Positions 16,246 through 26,293 of a stretch of DNA of 64,000 nucleotides are shown here, piece by piece (the first letter of the stretch is position 1; every line of letters starts with the position of its first letter). The notes below the pieces were generated by a model. The model was given only the letters and a program-made list of their open reading frames with translations, searched no databases and was not told the DNA's origin. Made by a program: the position numbers and the translations under genes. Origin of the DNA: Planctomycetota bacterium (GTDB lineage Bacteria > Planctomycetota > Planctomycetia > Planctomycetales > Planctomycetaceae); NCBI GenBank assembly GCA_022600195.1, contig JAHZKX010000052.1, positions 34,814 through 98,813 on the forward strand, in the 5' to 3' direction.

Positions 16246-19143
16246 TCAAGGTGCAACGGCTCCGACGTAAGGCTTCATGCCGCCAGGACTACTCGCCACT
16301 TTGCGAGCAGGATTATCCGGGGCAGGGGAGAGGAATTTCTCTGCACCGGGAGTCGTCGAAACGAAATTGCTTAAATTCGCATCGCCTCGTTTCCCCTTGT
16401 TTTTAAACAGATCCAGCTCGTTGGCCGGCACGGGAGTCGGTGCCGTGCGTGAAGAATAATTTTCCTGGGCTGTTAATATTTTTGCCCAGAGCTTGGGATC
16501 ATTCTGCTGTTCCACAGCCGCCTCCGCTCCTTCAATCGTCGCAAACAAATTGCGGGAGATCTGAACGGCTTCACTGTCTGGCCCGGGCATGGACGTAATG
16601 ACTATTCCGGAATTCACAATAAAAAAAGTGTTATTAGTCAGTTTCAGATTACTGAAAATATAGCCCAGAGACTCGAATCGTATGCCGGTTGCCGTCTCGT
16701 TAAAAATACATTCTTTAATATGCGTCTCTTTTACTGAAGAGGAAAATTGCAGTCCATTCTGCATCGCATTCATGCAACGTAAATTCGAAACGACGATTCC
16801 ACTATTTGTCTCCCCGGAAAAGTGGATACCAACACCCTGTGGATTGCCCGCTTTGAGTTTGAGGTTTTCCAGTCGCAATGGATCATTTCCAAACCCGGTC
16901 ACGCCTTCCGCCAGGATACCAGTCGACTGAAAGTCGTTGATCTTCAAATTTATTAATTTCGTTCCAACCAGATAATCATTTAATTGTATGGCGACTTTTT
17001 TGCCTTGTGCTTTGATGAGGAAACCTTCAATAGAAAGACCCTCAATCCCTCGTAACTGAATAATTGGCTCTGGACCAGCTGGCGCCAGGATTACAGGCTT
17101 ACCCGCTTCAGCAACAATCGAAATCCCTTTCGGAAAATTCAAATCGGTATTATCAATACTGATGCGTTCATTTAATTCCTGCCCGGCTGCAACTTTAATC
17201 GTGTAATGCTCACTACCCACACCGAAGGTTTTACTGAAGACAATCTGTATATCTTTCAAAACCGCGCTGATGGTTTTGTATTTTTCTTCAGGACCAACTT
17301 TGATTTCCTCCGGCAATGTTTCCGGTTCCGCCGGTTTCACAGGAGCAGGTTCGGGAGTGACGACATTTTCGTCAGGTTTTGGCTTCTCATCGCCACCCAT
17401 CAGCGAATAAAAGGCGACACCCGCAAGCAGGAGAATCCCAATTCCGCCACCCACGATCGCGGGCAGCATCTTTTTCAGACTGCCCGGCAATGCCTCGGCT
17501 GGAGCTGCCTCTTCTACCACTTCCGCTTCCACTTCTTCTGGTTCCACTTCTTCTGCTTCCATGACAACCGAGTCACCAGGCAAAGCTTCCGCCACCGGAA
17601 CTGCTTTTTTCACCGGCCGTTTGACCGGTTTCGCAACTGGCTTGGCCACTGGCTTCGAGGGCGGCTTGGCAACGGCCTTGGCTGTCGGTTTGGCAACTGG
17701 TTTCGCAACCGGTTTCGCAGTCGGTTCAGGAGCAGCTGTTTTCGCAGGCTTGGCGGGAGGGATTACATCCAGTTCCTGTTGTTTCTCATCAGCACCTGCA
17801 ATACGCGTCGATGCGGAACTGATTTTCTTTTGCCTCACAACGGACGAATCGCGAACGCCTGATGTTGGCTTTGCTTCATGCCCCAGAGAAGGACTGCTTT
17901 TTTTCTGCTTTGAAACTTCGATCTCACCGGAACCGCTTTCTTTCTGAATCCCCGATTCCTCTTTCAAATTGGAAAGGAATGCTGCCAGTTCGGGGTTCTG
18001 TTTCTGATTGGCCTGTACTCCGGACCCTGTTTGTGCCAATTCAACACCGGAACCGATCCCGCTATTTGCATTATCTTTTCGCCATTCATCGTCTGTATTA
18101 GTCTGGAGCCATTCATACAGGGCTTCCGCAGTTTCTGTTGCTGTCTGATAACGTTGATCGCGATCTTTCTCCATCATCTTCTCAAGGATCACTACCAGAT
18201 CATCGGGAGTATCCGGCCGATCTTTGGTAATTGGTGGTGGTGTTTTGATTTGATGCGCCATCAGCCGCTGTGCGAGTGTGCCTTCCGTAAAAGGAGGATG
18301 CCCCGTCAATAAAAAATACAGCGTACACCCCAGACTGTAGATGTCTGCCCGGGAATCCACCATGTGACTGTCGATCGCCTGTTCCGGTGCAAGATAGTCA
18401 GCAGTACCTAACACTTTTTCGTCATGCGCAATCGTCAGTGACTTTTCTTCGTCTTCATGAAAAAAACGAGCCAGACCCAAGTCAAGAATCTTGATCACTC
18501 CTTTAGGATCAACCAGCAGATTTCCCGGCTTCACATCCCGATGAACCATATCGGCTTCATGTGCGTGGGATAAACCAATGGCAGCCTGGCGAATGTAGTT
18601 GACAGCATCGCGAAAATCGAGCACACCATTCTTCGTGACGATTTCCTGCAAATCTTTCCCATTTACATATTCCATCACCAGAAAATGAATCTCGGACTCA
18701 TTTTCCATTTCATGGTCTACATCGTAAGCGCGTACGATATTGGGATGGTCTAATAAAGCAACCGCTTGTGCTTCCCGGTGAAATCGCGCCAGGTAAGAAG
18801 CATCATTCACACGCTTGGTCGGCAGCACTTTAATCGCACAACGACGACGCATCAATACATGCTCGGCCAGATACACCGAACTCATGCCCCCTTTACCCAC
18901 CAGATCCAGCAAGCGGTATTTTCCCAGGAAAAATCCCTTGTGCTTACCTTGAAGGATTTTGTTCGCCTGCCATTTTGTGAGCAATGAGCGCTGAATCAAC
19001 TCGTCAGCGATCTCTGTAGGCTCTCCCAGCTTGACCCCTTTTGACTGATATTCAGAAAGGAGCTTTTTCAGCTGATCTACTGAAACAAGACCACTCTGCT
19101 TTACCAGGTTCAAAAAGCCCTCGGCTGTTAGTTTTCCCGCCAT
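16246..19143 (-). CDS. Transmembrane Ser/Thr protein kinase with beta-helix-like C-terminal domain
   Basis: 965 residues. A planctomycete-type N-terminal helical region (1-75) precedes a complete Hanks kinase domain (about 76-345). It has [10 protein letters not shown], the Lys of [15 protein letters not shown], a DLG in place of DFG, and LAPEQ. A Ser/Gly-rich linker and a Pro/Ala/Lys-repeat stretch (repeated VAKP, about 460-520) lead to one membrane segment ([14 protein letters not shown], about 580). The outer part, about 620-965, has the regularly spaced short strands of a right-handed beta-helix. The design suggests a receptor kinase whose external domain senses a surface or glycan. It ends 9 bp from the convergent hydrolase gene. 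Confidence 0.9.
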   Translation of the reverse strand: MAGKLTAEGFLNLVKQSGLVSVDQLKKLLSEYQSKGVKLGEPTEIADELIQRSLLTKWQANKILQGKHKGFFLGKYRLLDLVGKGGMSSVYLAEHVLMRRRCAIKVLPTKRVNDASYLARFHREAQAVALLDHPNIVRAYDVDHEMENESEIHFLVMEYVNGKDLQEIVTKNGVLDFRDAVNYIRQAAIGLSHAHEADMVHRDVKPGNLLVDPKGVIKILDLGLARFFHEDEEKSLTIAHDEKVLGTADYLAPEQAIDSHMVDSRADIYSLGCTLYFLLTGHPPFTEGTLAQRLMAHQIKTPPPITKDRPDTPDDLVVILEKMMEKDRDQRYQTATETAEALYEWLQTNTDDEWRKDNANSGIGSGVELAQTGSGVQANQKQNPELAAFLSNLKEESGIQKESGSGEIEVSKQKKSSPSLGHEAKPTSGVRDSSVVRQKKISSASTRIAGADEKQQELDVIPPAKPAKTAAPEPTAKPVAKPVAKPTAKAVAKPPSKPVAKPVAKPVKRPVKKAVPVAEALPGDSVVMEAEEVEPEEVEAEVVEEAAPAEALPGSLKKMLPAIVGGGIGILLLAGVAFYSLMGGDEKPKPDENVVTPEPAPVKPAEPETLPEEIKVGPEEKYKTISAVLKDIQIVFSKTFGVGSEHYTIKVAAGQELNERISIDNTDLNFPKGISIVAEAGKPVILAPAGPEPIIQLRGIEGLSIEGFLIKAQGKKVAIQLNDYLVGTKLINLKINDFQSTGILAEGVTGFGNDPLRLENLKLKAGNPQGVGIHFSGETNSGIVVSNLRCMNAMQNGLQFSSSVKETHIKECIFNETATGIRFESLGYIFSNLKLTNNTFFIVNSGIVITSMPGPDSEAVQISRNLFATIEGAEAAVEQQNDPKLWAKILTAQENYSSRTAPTPVPANELDLFKNKGKRGDANLSNFVSTTPGAEKFLSPAPDNPARKVASSPGGMKPYVGAVAP

Positions 19144-19617
19144 TCTCTACCAATTCACTCAACTTGTCCTTCGATGCATCTACAACATCTGATGTGCAAT
19201 AGTAACACTCTAGCATCCGATTTAATGACTGACCAGTATTGGTCTAAGGAATAACCCGATTCCCAAATAATGTATTGACGGCCGCTACACACGATTTCTG
19301 GAAAATCGACTGCACTTTAAATTTGAACACTAATGGGGTGTCATTTTTGAATTTGGGGGTGATCTATATCACCGAAGTGCGACAATGAAGCACCAAAACA
19401 ACACTCCCAGCCCTTAATTCCAGACTTCACAAAGCACTAGCAGTAAATTGCTGATAAAAAAGTCATTCGACTCTGTCAAAATAAACAAAACCGGGAAGAG
19501 ATACAAAAAGCGAAGCAATTGACTATAATATTTCACTTAGAAATTCGATTATAGAGAATAGATCAGACCGCGACGGGAACTCGATCAAATGTGAACTGTA
19601 GAGGCCGGGGAGACCAA
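19144..19617 (+). other. 474-bp divergent intergenic region
   Basis: AT-rich spacer between the divergently transcribed kinase and glutaredoxin-like genes. It holds no convincing ORF. An inverted repeat with 6-bp arms (GGTGAT / ATCACC, 4-bp centre) lies at 19358-19373 and could be an operator. A TATAAT hexamer lies at 19524-19529, about 90 bp before the chosen start of the glutaredoxin-like gene, without a good -35 partner. Confidence 0.4.
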
Positions 19618-20268
19618 ATGAACTCGATCACGAACAAAGATGAAATTCCACAGGGGCTCTCTTTTTTGGGAAACTCTATGTTATTTCTGGGGTTAGGCAT
19701 CTTAGTACTCTCGCTGACAGGCACAGAACTACTGCCATTCAATATGCCTCGTTCCTGGTATCAAAGCCCTACCATCTGGAAACTACTGGCACTTTGCCTC
19801 TCAGCTGGCGGCATTGGCATCTTAAAACAGGTTTCCAGTTCAGAAATGAAAAAAACGCTCCGGGATCGTGAATCCCACCAACCGGAAGACTGGATGCCAG
19901 AACAACCCGGCCAGAGATTTGAAACACTTCTTGTCTACACAAAAGAGAATTGCCCACTCTGTGAAGAAGCGACAGAAATCCTGGAAGACTACGCCGCCTA
20001 CCTCCCTCAGAGAGAATTCGTTGATATCTATAGCGACCCGGCACTCATCGAAAAATTCGGCACCTGTGTTCCCGTAGTACTGATTGATGGTAAGATCCGC
20101 TTTCGGGGACGCATTAACGAAGTCTTGTTGCGTCGATTGATCGCCGCTTCCCCTGCCAATGTCCTTTCGCAAAAAAATTGTGGCTGTAACAATCAAGGCT
20201 GTGGCTGCAAAAAGCCCCAGACACAGGCTCAAACGACTGGATGTGGTAATCACTCCCGTTGCGCCTGA
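19618..20268 (+). CDS. Membrane glutaredoxin-like (DUF836-type) protein with Cys-rich tail
   Basis: 216 residues from the ATG at 19618, chosen because GGGGAGA lies about 8 nt upstream; a GTG at 19591 would add nine residues. Two hydrophobic segments (about 20-40 and 55-72) are followed by a thioredoxin-fold domain starting LLVYTKENCPLCEEA. The CPLC pair and the later cis-Pro motif CVPVVLIDGK match the glutaredoxin-like DUF836 family. The last 40 residues carry CGC and GCGC clusters and end in two more Cys, about six in all, suggestive of metal binding. The likely role is a thiol-disulfide or metal-handling protein. It lies upstream of a response regulator, same strand. Confidence 0.8.
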   Translation: MNSITNKDEIPQGLSFLGNSMLFLGLGILVLSLTGTELLPFNMPRSWYQSPTIWKLLALCLSAGGIGILKQVSSSEMKKTLRDRESHQPEDWMPEQPGQRFETLLVYTKENCPLCEEATEILEDYAAYLPQREFVDIYSDPALIEKFGTCVPVVLIDGKIRFRGRINEVLLRRLIAASPANVLSQKNCGCNNQGCGCKKPQTQAQTTGCGNHSRCA

Positions 20269-20447
20269 GACTGTTCCTTAAAAACAACCGAAAACGAGAC
20301 ATTGCCCGTAAATTTCGGTTGACCGATCATTGTGATTCAGCCTGAAATCAGATAACTTATAGTCACTACCACTATGAGTCTGATCACGCTTCAGGTGAAA
20401 TGAATGGGTCAGGTTTCAATTCTATCTTACACTACAGGCATAAGACC

Positions 20448-20921
20448 ATGTCGTCTGAAATCTCTTTGAAGAATTCAAAAATACTTATCGCTGATGACAA
20501 CCATCAGAACTGCGAATTACTGGACGCATACCTGCTGGATGAAGGTTATGAGACTTTCATGGCCTATGATGGAAGAGAAACTCTGGACAAAGTCGCAGAA
20601 ATCAAACCAGATCTGATTCTGTTAGACATCATGATGCCGAAACTCAGTGGCTACGAAGTCTGTACGCAACTGAAACAAAGTGAGGAAACCAAAGATATCC
20701 CCATTCTGATTATCACTGCACTAAATGAAATGGGAGATATTGAAAAATCCGTACAAGCTGGCTGTGATGACTTTTTAACCAAACCCGTCAACCGAATCGA
20801 ATTAACGACGCGAGTTCGTTCCCTCTTGCGTGTCAGACACCTGACAAACGAACGGGATCGGCTGCTGGCTTATCTCGCGGAAGTCGAGGGCGCTACCAAA
20901 TCTACTTCCAGCGATTCTTAA
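20448..20921 (+). CDS. Single-domain response regulator
   Basis: A CheY-like receiver of about 157 residues with no output domain. The acidic pocket (IADDN), phospho-acceptor Asp in LILLDIMMP, the Thr in LIITA and the Lys in FLTKPVN are all present, so it should be phosphorylatable. A coiled-coil-like tail of about 30 residues (HLTNERDRLLAYLAEVEG) follows the receiver. No histidine kinase is nearby; the partner must be elsewhere. An alternative ATG at 20400, preceded by AGGTG at short spacing, would add 16 residues. I prefer 20448 because the extension is not family-like. Confidence 0.87.
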   Translation: MSSEISLKNSKILIADDNHQNCELLDAYLLDEGYETFMAYDGRETLDKVAEIKPDLILLDIMMPKLSGYEVCTQLKQSEETKDIPILIITALNEMGDIEKSVQAGCDDFLTKPVNRIELTTRVRSLLRVRHLTNERDRLLAYLAEVEGATKSTSSDS

Positions 20922-21073
20922 ACATCAACCTTCTCTGTTTTTAGTATCTGTAAACACGAGAAGAGGGCTTTCCATACTATTCGTGCATTCCCGGTATATA
21001 CCGTTTGTAGATATCATCTCTTGCTTTCGATAGACACGCACGATCTATCAAATTTTTTGAATAGAAATCTCTC

Positions 21074-22339
21074 ATGAGTGATTCGAGCCCTGAAGAGGCT
21101 GACAGGTCAAACGACACTGAAATAGCCCACACTGAAATAAAAACAACGCCACGGGTGACCATCAAAACACGACGAGCACTTCCTTTTTTCAGTCGGCACC
21201 CCTGGGTATTTAGCGGTGCGATCTTGAATACGGAAGGATCTCCAGAACCCGGCGCTGAAGTCATCCTGCAGACAGATAAAGGAGAATTCATTGCACGAGG
21301 ATTATACAATCCTAACAGCAATATCCGTGTCCGTCTTTATGCATGGGATGAAGAGCAAACCTTCGATGACGACTTCTGGATCAATCGTCTGGAACAGGCT
21401 GTTGCATTACGCGAATCAATCGGCCTGTTGGACCAGTTCGAAACTACAGGCTGTCGTCTGGTCTTTAGCGAAGCAGATCAACTTTCAGGACTGACCATTG
21501 ACCGTTATGGCCAATGGTTTCTGGTACAGTTTTCAAGCCTGGCACTCTCTTTGAAACAAGAACTCGTAATTCGGTTTCTCAAAGAACGGTTTCAACCAAA
21601 GGGAATCTGGCTGCGAACAGAGAAGGGGATTCGCGAAGCAGAAGGACTGGAGATCACCGATCAGCTCCTGGACGGTGAAGCACCTCCGGCCCACTTCTTT
21701 CTCGAAGAAAACAAAATCCGCTACGGTATGGATATGGTCACCGGACAGAAAACCGGCTTTTATCTTGACCAACGCGACAATCGTCTTGCAGCGGCCCAAT
21801 ATCTGAAAAATCACCGCGTCCTGGAGATGTATTGCTATACCGGTGGCTTTGCCTTGAATGCCATCATTCATGGTGAAGCACAATCGGTTCTCGCATATGA
21901 TTCTTCGCAATCGGCAATTGATCAGGCAACTGCCAATGCCGAACTGAATGGTGTGGGCAATCGAATTCAATTCGAAGTGGGGAAAGCTTATGCGGTCCTC
22001 GAAAAGTTAAAAACGGAGGGAGAACAATTCGATTCGGTAATCCTCGACCCTCCCAAAATGGCGCGACACCGTAGCGGCGTTAAGCAGGCGCTGAAAGGTT
22101 ATTTCAGCCTGAATCGTTTGGCCGTTGGTGTTCTTAAACCGGGTGGTATCCTGGTCACATGTAGTTGTTCCGGATTGATCAGCGAACTGGAATTCCTGCA
22201 AATGCTCGCTTCGGTCTCCCAGCAGACAGGACGACATATTCAAATCCTGGAACTAAGAGGACAACCGGCCGATCATCCCGTTTCACCCAGTTGTCCGGAG
22301 AATCATTACTTGAAATGTGTGATCTGCCGTGTATTATAA
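21074..22339 (+). CDS. rlmI: Class I SAM-dependent rRNA methyltransferase (RlmI type)
   Basis: 421 residues in the PUA plus RlmI/RlmK arrangement. An N-terminal PUA-like domain (RRALPFFSRHPWVFSGAI, about residues 34-105) is followed by a middle domain and a Rossmann methyltransferase. The SAM site is VLEMYCYTGGFALNA, and the catalytic-region motif is ILDPPKMARHRSGV. The terminal part contains VTCSCSGLI. RlmI methylates C1962 of 23S rRNA; the exact target in this lineage is inferred. It stands between a response regulator and a second methyltransferase on the same strand, about 100 bp from the latter. Confidence 0.88.
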   Translation: MSDSSPEEADRSNDTEIAHTEIKTTPRVTIKTRRALPFFSRHPWVFSGAILNTEGSPEPGAEVILQTDKGEFIARGLYNPNSNIRVRLYAWDEEQTFDDDFWINRLEQAVALRESIGLLDQFETTGCRLVFSEADQLSGLTIDRYGQWFLVQFSSLALSLKQELVIRFLKERFQPKGIWLRTEKGIREAEGLEITDQLLDGEAPPAHFFLEENKIRYGMDMVTGQKTGFYLDQRDNRLAAAQYLKNHRVLEMYCYTGGFALNAIIHGEAQSVLAYDSSQSAIDQATANAELNGVGNRIQFEVGKAYAVLEKLKTEGEQFDSVILDPPKMARHRSGVKQALKGYFSLNRLAVGVLKPGGILVTCSCSGLISELEFLQMLASVSQQTGRHIQILELRGQPADHPVSPSCPENHYLKCVICRVL

Positions 22340-22438
22340 TCGTCAAATGTCTTTTGCTATTTCCTGAAGTCCATAAAACTTCTCTCACCTATCATACTCC
22401 CTGACAGAACTACTGAAAGTTCTGTATGATGAAACATC

Positions 22439-23584
22439 ATGTCGCGCAGTTCAAAAAAGAAACAACGTTCGAAAAAACAATCACCACCAGCAGAACAAAT
22501 GCTGCTGGAATTTCTCACGCCCGAATGGAAATCCACTCAAACTCTCTGTTTCCAGTCGAATCTGCAACCTCTCATGACGGCACTGGTTCAACGCGACAGT
22601 CAAGATAGTCGCGTTAACTGTTTCAGTTTCGATAAAACAGTCGCCAACCGGATCCAGCGAAAATGCAATCTCCTGCAGGAAGAGCACTCGATTTCAACCG
22701 AATGGAACATACTCTGTGAAGATGAATTTCCTAAAGGAGATTATGACGCCGTTCTGCTACCGTTCTCGCAACAGTTTTCCGACGAATACATCCGAGATTT
22801 AACGCTCTCCGCAATACAAAGCCTGAAAATCGGAGGCAGCTTGACGATTGCCTCGCCGCGCACCAAGGATTACGAGTACCACAAATTCCTCAAGTCGCTA
22901 TTCAAAAAAGTCACACGAATCGTTTCAGACGCCGGCATCATTTATCAGGCGAAAAAACACAAAGCCGTTCTCAAAAAGAAAGATTTCGTTGAAGAGCTTG
23001 CAGTACGTGAAGGCGAGAGATTGCTGCACGCTTATACGCGACCCGGTGTGTTCAGCCACCGTCGTCCAAATCAGAGTGCCCGTGCCTTGATAAATCTAAT
23101 GGAATTGTCCGACAACACCAGTATTTTAAATGTCGACTGTGGTTCGGGAATCGTAGCCTTCGTTGCAGCCACGCGCTGCCCCTCTGCGACAGTACACGCC
23201 TTCGACAGCAATACCCGTGCCGTGAAATGTGCAGAGCAGGGGATCGACAAAAACCAAATCACAAACATCAGCGTCGTACTAAATGAAGCAGGCGAAGAGA
23301 TTGCTCCTGACTCCTATGATTACATTCTCTCCAATAAATCCTACTTCAGCAGCGAAGGACAAGGTGAGATCTTTTTGCAGACGTGTCTCCGCGCTCTCAA
23401 ACCGGGAGGACTTCTGCAATTCACTACCAAGCAGTATCAATGGTACGCAAATCGTATGCTCGACCTCTTTACCGATGTGGCCATTGATGGGGCCGTTCAT
23501 CATTTTATGCTCAGCGCCAGAAAACCAGCTAATTCTATCTCTGATGAGTCTGTAGTTTCTTGGAACTCTCAGACAGACTCTTAA
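22439..23584 (+). CDS. RsmC-like methyltransferase with altered catalytic motif
   Basis: 381 residues with the two-domain layout of 16S rRNA m2G methyltransferases RsmC/RlmG: a divergent N-terminal Rossmann domain (about 1-190) and a C-terminal SAM domain. The latter has GVFSHRRPNQSARALI, the SAM motif ILNVDCGSGIVAF and LKPGGLLQF. In RsmC-type enzymes motif IV reads NPPFH; here the equivalent stretch is SNKSYFSSE, so both prolines are absent. That may change the target or abolish activity. The start ATG at 22439 is the only reasonable one. It runs convergent with the downstream serine hydrolase, leaving 17 bp. Confidence 0.75.
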   Translation: MSRSSKKKQRSKKQSPPAEQMLLEFLTPEWKSTQTLCFQSNLQPLMTALVQRDSQDSRVNCFSFDKTVANRIQRKCNLLQEEHSISTEWNILCEDEFPKGDYDAVLLPFSQQFSDEYIRDLTLSAIQSLKIGGSLTIASPRTKDYEYHKFLKSLFKKVTRIVSDAGIIYQAKKHKAVLKKKDFVEELAVREGERLLHAYTRPGVFSHRRPNQSARALINLMELSDNTSILNVDCGSGIVAFVAATRCPSATVHAFDSNTRAVKCAEQGIDKNQITNISVVLNEAGEEIAPDSYDYILSNKSYFSSEGQGEIFLQTCLRALKPGGLLQFTTKQYQWYANRMLDLFTDVAIDGAVHHFMLSARKPANSISDESVVSWNSQTDS

Positions 23585-23601
23585 CCTTGATTATATCCAC
23601 T

Positions 23602-24984
23602 CTATTTCTTGCGATTGAATACAAGTTTGCCACCAAGTAGTGATACGGACTGTACCGCTCCCTCAGCATCTTGATCGAGTCCAAGAACGGTATTTGAGTT
23701 TCCATTGAAGAAAACAGTCTTTTGATTATCATCAGTTCCAATGAAGCCTCGCGAAGCTTTATTACCCCAATCAATTCTTGCTCTCATGCACAGACCCTCT
23801 GATTCAATCGTGAGCGTACGATTCCGATCGTCAATGAAGGTACCGGCCAATTCGTCGCGTTGATTTTCATTCAGGGGAAGGGGAAGGGCGGGGGTCAGTT
23901 TTTGGTCAAACAAGATTTGTTCGATTGCCTTTACTAAGTAGTGAAACTGGTGCCCCATCTCGCTCTTATCTCGATTGCCAAGCACAAACAGGCAGGCATT
24001 ATCTTGTGGGAAACGCCTGAGTTCACAAACAAAGCCACGCACAGAGCCACCGTGTTTTTGAAAAGATCGTTGATGTTTGTCGACTCCGGTAAACCAGCCT
24101 AAGCCATACCCACCCGGACCCGCTTTAAACATTTCTGCTTTGGTTTCTGGATTTAGAATGCGGTTTGCCTTCAACGCGCGATCACAGCGCCATAGATCCC
24201 AGACATTTGTAACCATTCCCCCCATACCCCGATATTCAAATCCATAACTACCATAAGGATGATCGAGGGCTGAACGCGGTTTCCTGTTTGCGGATGTTCC
24301 TATCGCGACCAGCGCTCCTGGGGGGCCTTGATCCCCGGTAAAACAGGTTGAGTTCATTCCCGCTGGTTTAAAAATTTCAGTGCGACAGTATTCAACATAA
24401 GATTTCCCACTTGCACGTGCGGCTATTTCTGTGGCCAGTGAATAGCCTTGATTCCAATACTCCCACCGAGTCCCTGGTTTTACCTGAGGACCATCTTTGA
24501 GAAATAACGGAAGCACTGTAGCAATATCCGCACCTCGACCTTGTCTATTGTGTCCTGAAATTCCAGATGTATGCTGCAATAAGTGGCGAACTGTGATGGA
24601 CTGACACGTGACAGGGACATCGGGCAAGTACAGCGAAATTGAGTCATCTAGCTTGAGCTTTCCTTGTTCTGCAATTTTACAGACTGCCATTGCTGTAAAA
24701 GGTTTCGTTGCGGAGGCGATCTCAAACAGGGTTGTTGAAGTTAATGGTTTTTTACCATCCAGGTCAGCAAAACCAGTGGCGCATGCTGCCACTGGTTTTC
24801 CATCGCGTGCGGCAAAAACAACTCCACTAAAACCAATCGATTGACCGGCAGTTTTAACGAATTGGACAATTTGCTTACCTTTCTCACCTGCCGCGACGTC
24901 TTGGTCTGGGGCCTGGGCACGTGCGGAGTCTGTTGCAGAGACGATCACGCACCAGATAAAAAACCATCTGGACAATGTGTTCAT
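23602..24984 (-). CDS. Secreted beta-lactamase-fold serine hydrolase
   Basis: 460 residues with a signal peptide (cleavage near ARAQA). The three active-site motifs of class C lactamase/esterase-like enzymes are all visible: SATK (SxxK) about residue 89, YWN (YxN) about 175, and KHGG about 313. A C-terminal lipocalin-like domain of about 100 residues (LAGTFIDDRNRTLTIES onward) follows, as in many secreted esterases of this group. Its substrate could be a beta-lactam, peptide or ester. It differs clearly from the other serine hydrolase in this window, which lacks the signal peptide and tail. Confidence 0.88.
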   Translation of the reverse strand: MNTLSRWFFIWCVIVSATDSARAQAPDQDVAAGEKGKQIVQFVKTAGQSIGFSGVVFAARDGKPVAACATGFADLDGKKPLTSTTLFEIASATKPFTAMAVCKIAEQGKLKLDDSISLYLPDVPVTCQSITVRHLLQHTSGISGHNRQGRGADIATVLPLFLKDGPQVKPGTRWEYWNQGYSLATEIAARASGKSYVEYCRTEIFKPAGMNSTCFTGDQGPPGALVAIGTSANRKPRSALDHPYGSYGFEYRGMGGMVTNVWDLWRCDRALKANRILNPETKAEMFKAGPGGYGLGWFTGVDKHQRSFQKHGGSVRGFVCELRRFPQDNACLFVLGNRDKSEMGHQFHYLVKAIEQILFDQKLTPALPLPLNENQRDELAGTFIDDRNRTLTIESEGLCMRARIDWGNKASRGFIGTDDNQKTVFFNGNSNTVLGLDQDAEGAVQSVSLLGGKLVFNRKK

Positions 24985-25423
24985 ATTGCAATCCCTTTAG
25001 ATTGATAGACAACTTATATTAACCGAATTTTCCCACCCGGACTCAACTTGGATCTGACCCAGGCTTGAATTTGTCGCAATGTTAATAATGTGCTCTCCTA
25101 AGCGTCTAGTGCGACATGTGACTCGTCCTGTTCGCGGTAGGTCTGCAACCACACATTTCTGATCGCATCCATAAGGTGGAATACGATTTGGGAAATACGG
25201 ACGAATTATGGCAAAATTAATAATTGCGATTATAATCTGAGATGAGTGTGTCTCTTTTTCTGATTTTCGTCGAATTTATCATGATCTATTTCCAAGAAAT
25301 GCTCGTTGATAACGAACAATTGATGTAAAAATACCGTTTTGAATAACGAAGATTCGAGAATTCTTCGAAAAATGAACTTGCCAATGCCAAGATCCATTTT
25401 GATCTTTCCAGAAGGAGGCTGTT
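24985..25423 (+). other. 439-bp divergent intergenic region
   Basis: Spacer between the divergent serine hydrolase and YiiX-like genes. It has no supported ORF. A near-palindrome centred on GAATTC with TTCGA flanks lies at 25353-25369, about 55 bp before the YiiX-like start. The last bases contain an AGAAGGAGG ribosome-binding site. Confidence 0.35.
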
Positions 25424-26152
25424 ATGTCATTATTCCTGTCGATAGCGGTTCTTGCGTCTACACCAGTGGCTACTCAAAGGAATGAACAGCCTGCACAGGC
25501 TGAAAAACCACAAATGAAATCTAACTTTACAACTTTCGATCAACTGGCTGATTCACTTTCTTCCCATGTCCAGACGGGAACACTTCTATTCAGCAAAGGG
25601 GATTGTCTGGCAGTCAGAATTTATACGCAAAGTGCTTATACTCATGTCGCCATGATTGTCATCCGAAATGGTCAACCATTAGTTTATGACAGCATGAACG
25701 GAACCGGCGTAAGATGCCTGCCTTTGAAAAAATATCTGAATACACAACGACCTGCTACGATTCATCTCTTCCAGCCTACAGCTCCCTTTGATGCAGCGAT
25801 GACATCCCAATACGAACGTTATCTGGATCAAAAATTAGGAACCCCTTATGCTATTCGGCATCACTTGACCGGAAGCCGGGCCAGGGGAGTACACTGCGCC
25901 GAATACGCCATCGATGCGCTCTCTGCCTGCCACCTCATGAAAGCCAAAGACGCTGCCAGAGTCTCACCTGCCTCTCTGGTAACTGGTATTGTCAACTCGA
26001 ATCGCTACACGCCTTCGATCACATTTGCTTTGGAAAGACCACCACTGGTAGCAGAAAAACCACGAGGCTGGTGCCATCAACTCTGGGTCGATACAAAAAA
26101 TTGCACCTCATCCTGCTGTCTCAAATTACGGGGATGGGTGCTTTGTCAATAA
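25424..26152 (+). CDS. YiiX/YebB-type permuted papain-like hydrolase
   Basis: 242 residues with a short hydrophobic N-terminus that may be a leader. The core has GTLLFSKGD, then a His in AYTHVAMIV, then a Cys in GVHCAEYAIDAL. This is the His-before-Cys order of the circularly permuted NlpC/P60-like family YiiX/YebB/LRAT. Known relatives are cell-wall amidases/peptidases or lipid-acting hydrolases, so the substrate is open. An AGAAGGAGG ribosome-binding site directly precedes the ATG. The C-terminus contains an unusual CTSSCCLKLRGWVLC cysteine cluster. It lies upstream of the HlyD-like gene (141 bp). Confidence 0.8.
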   Translation: MSLFLSIAVLASTPVATQRNEQPAQAEKPQMKSNFTTFDQLADSLSSHVQTGTLLFSKGDCLAVRIYTQSAYTHVAMIVIRNGQPLVYDSMNGTGVRCLPLKKYLNTQRPATIHLFQPTAPFDAAMTSQYERYLDQKLGTPYAIRHHLTGSRARGVHCAEYAIDALSACHLMKAKDAARVSPASLVTGIVNSNRYTPSITFALERPPLVAEKPRGWCHQLWVDTKNCTSSCCLKLRGWVLCQ

Positions 26153-26293
26153 GAAACGGCCAAATTCGTACGCTGTAACTTTATGACATCTTCTGCGAAA
26201 TCAGAGAAAGATCGGCAAAGACTGCTTGAAACCGCGGAGCATGTTAGCGAAAATCAACGTAGAGAATCTTACTCACGTGTGATTATTTCGTAA

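Noticed and set aside
17206..17862. A 218-codon plus-strand ORF opposite the large kinase gene
   Set aside because: Its Arg/Phe/Asn-rich sequence is the complement of the Pro/Ala/Lys repeat linker of the kinase.
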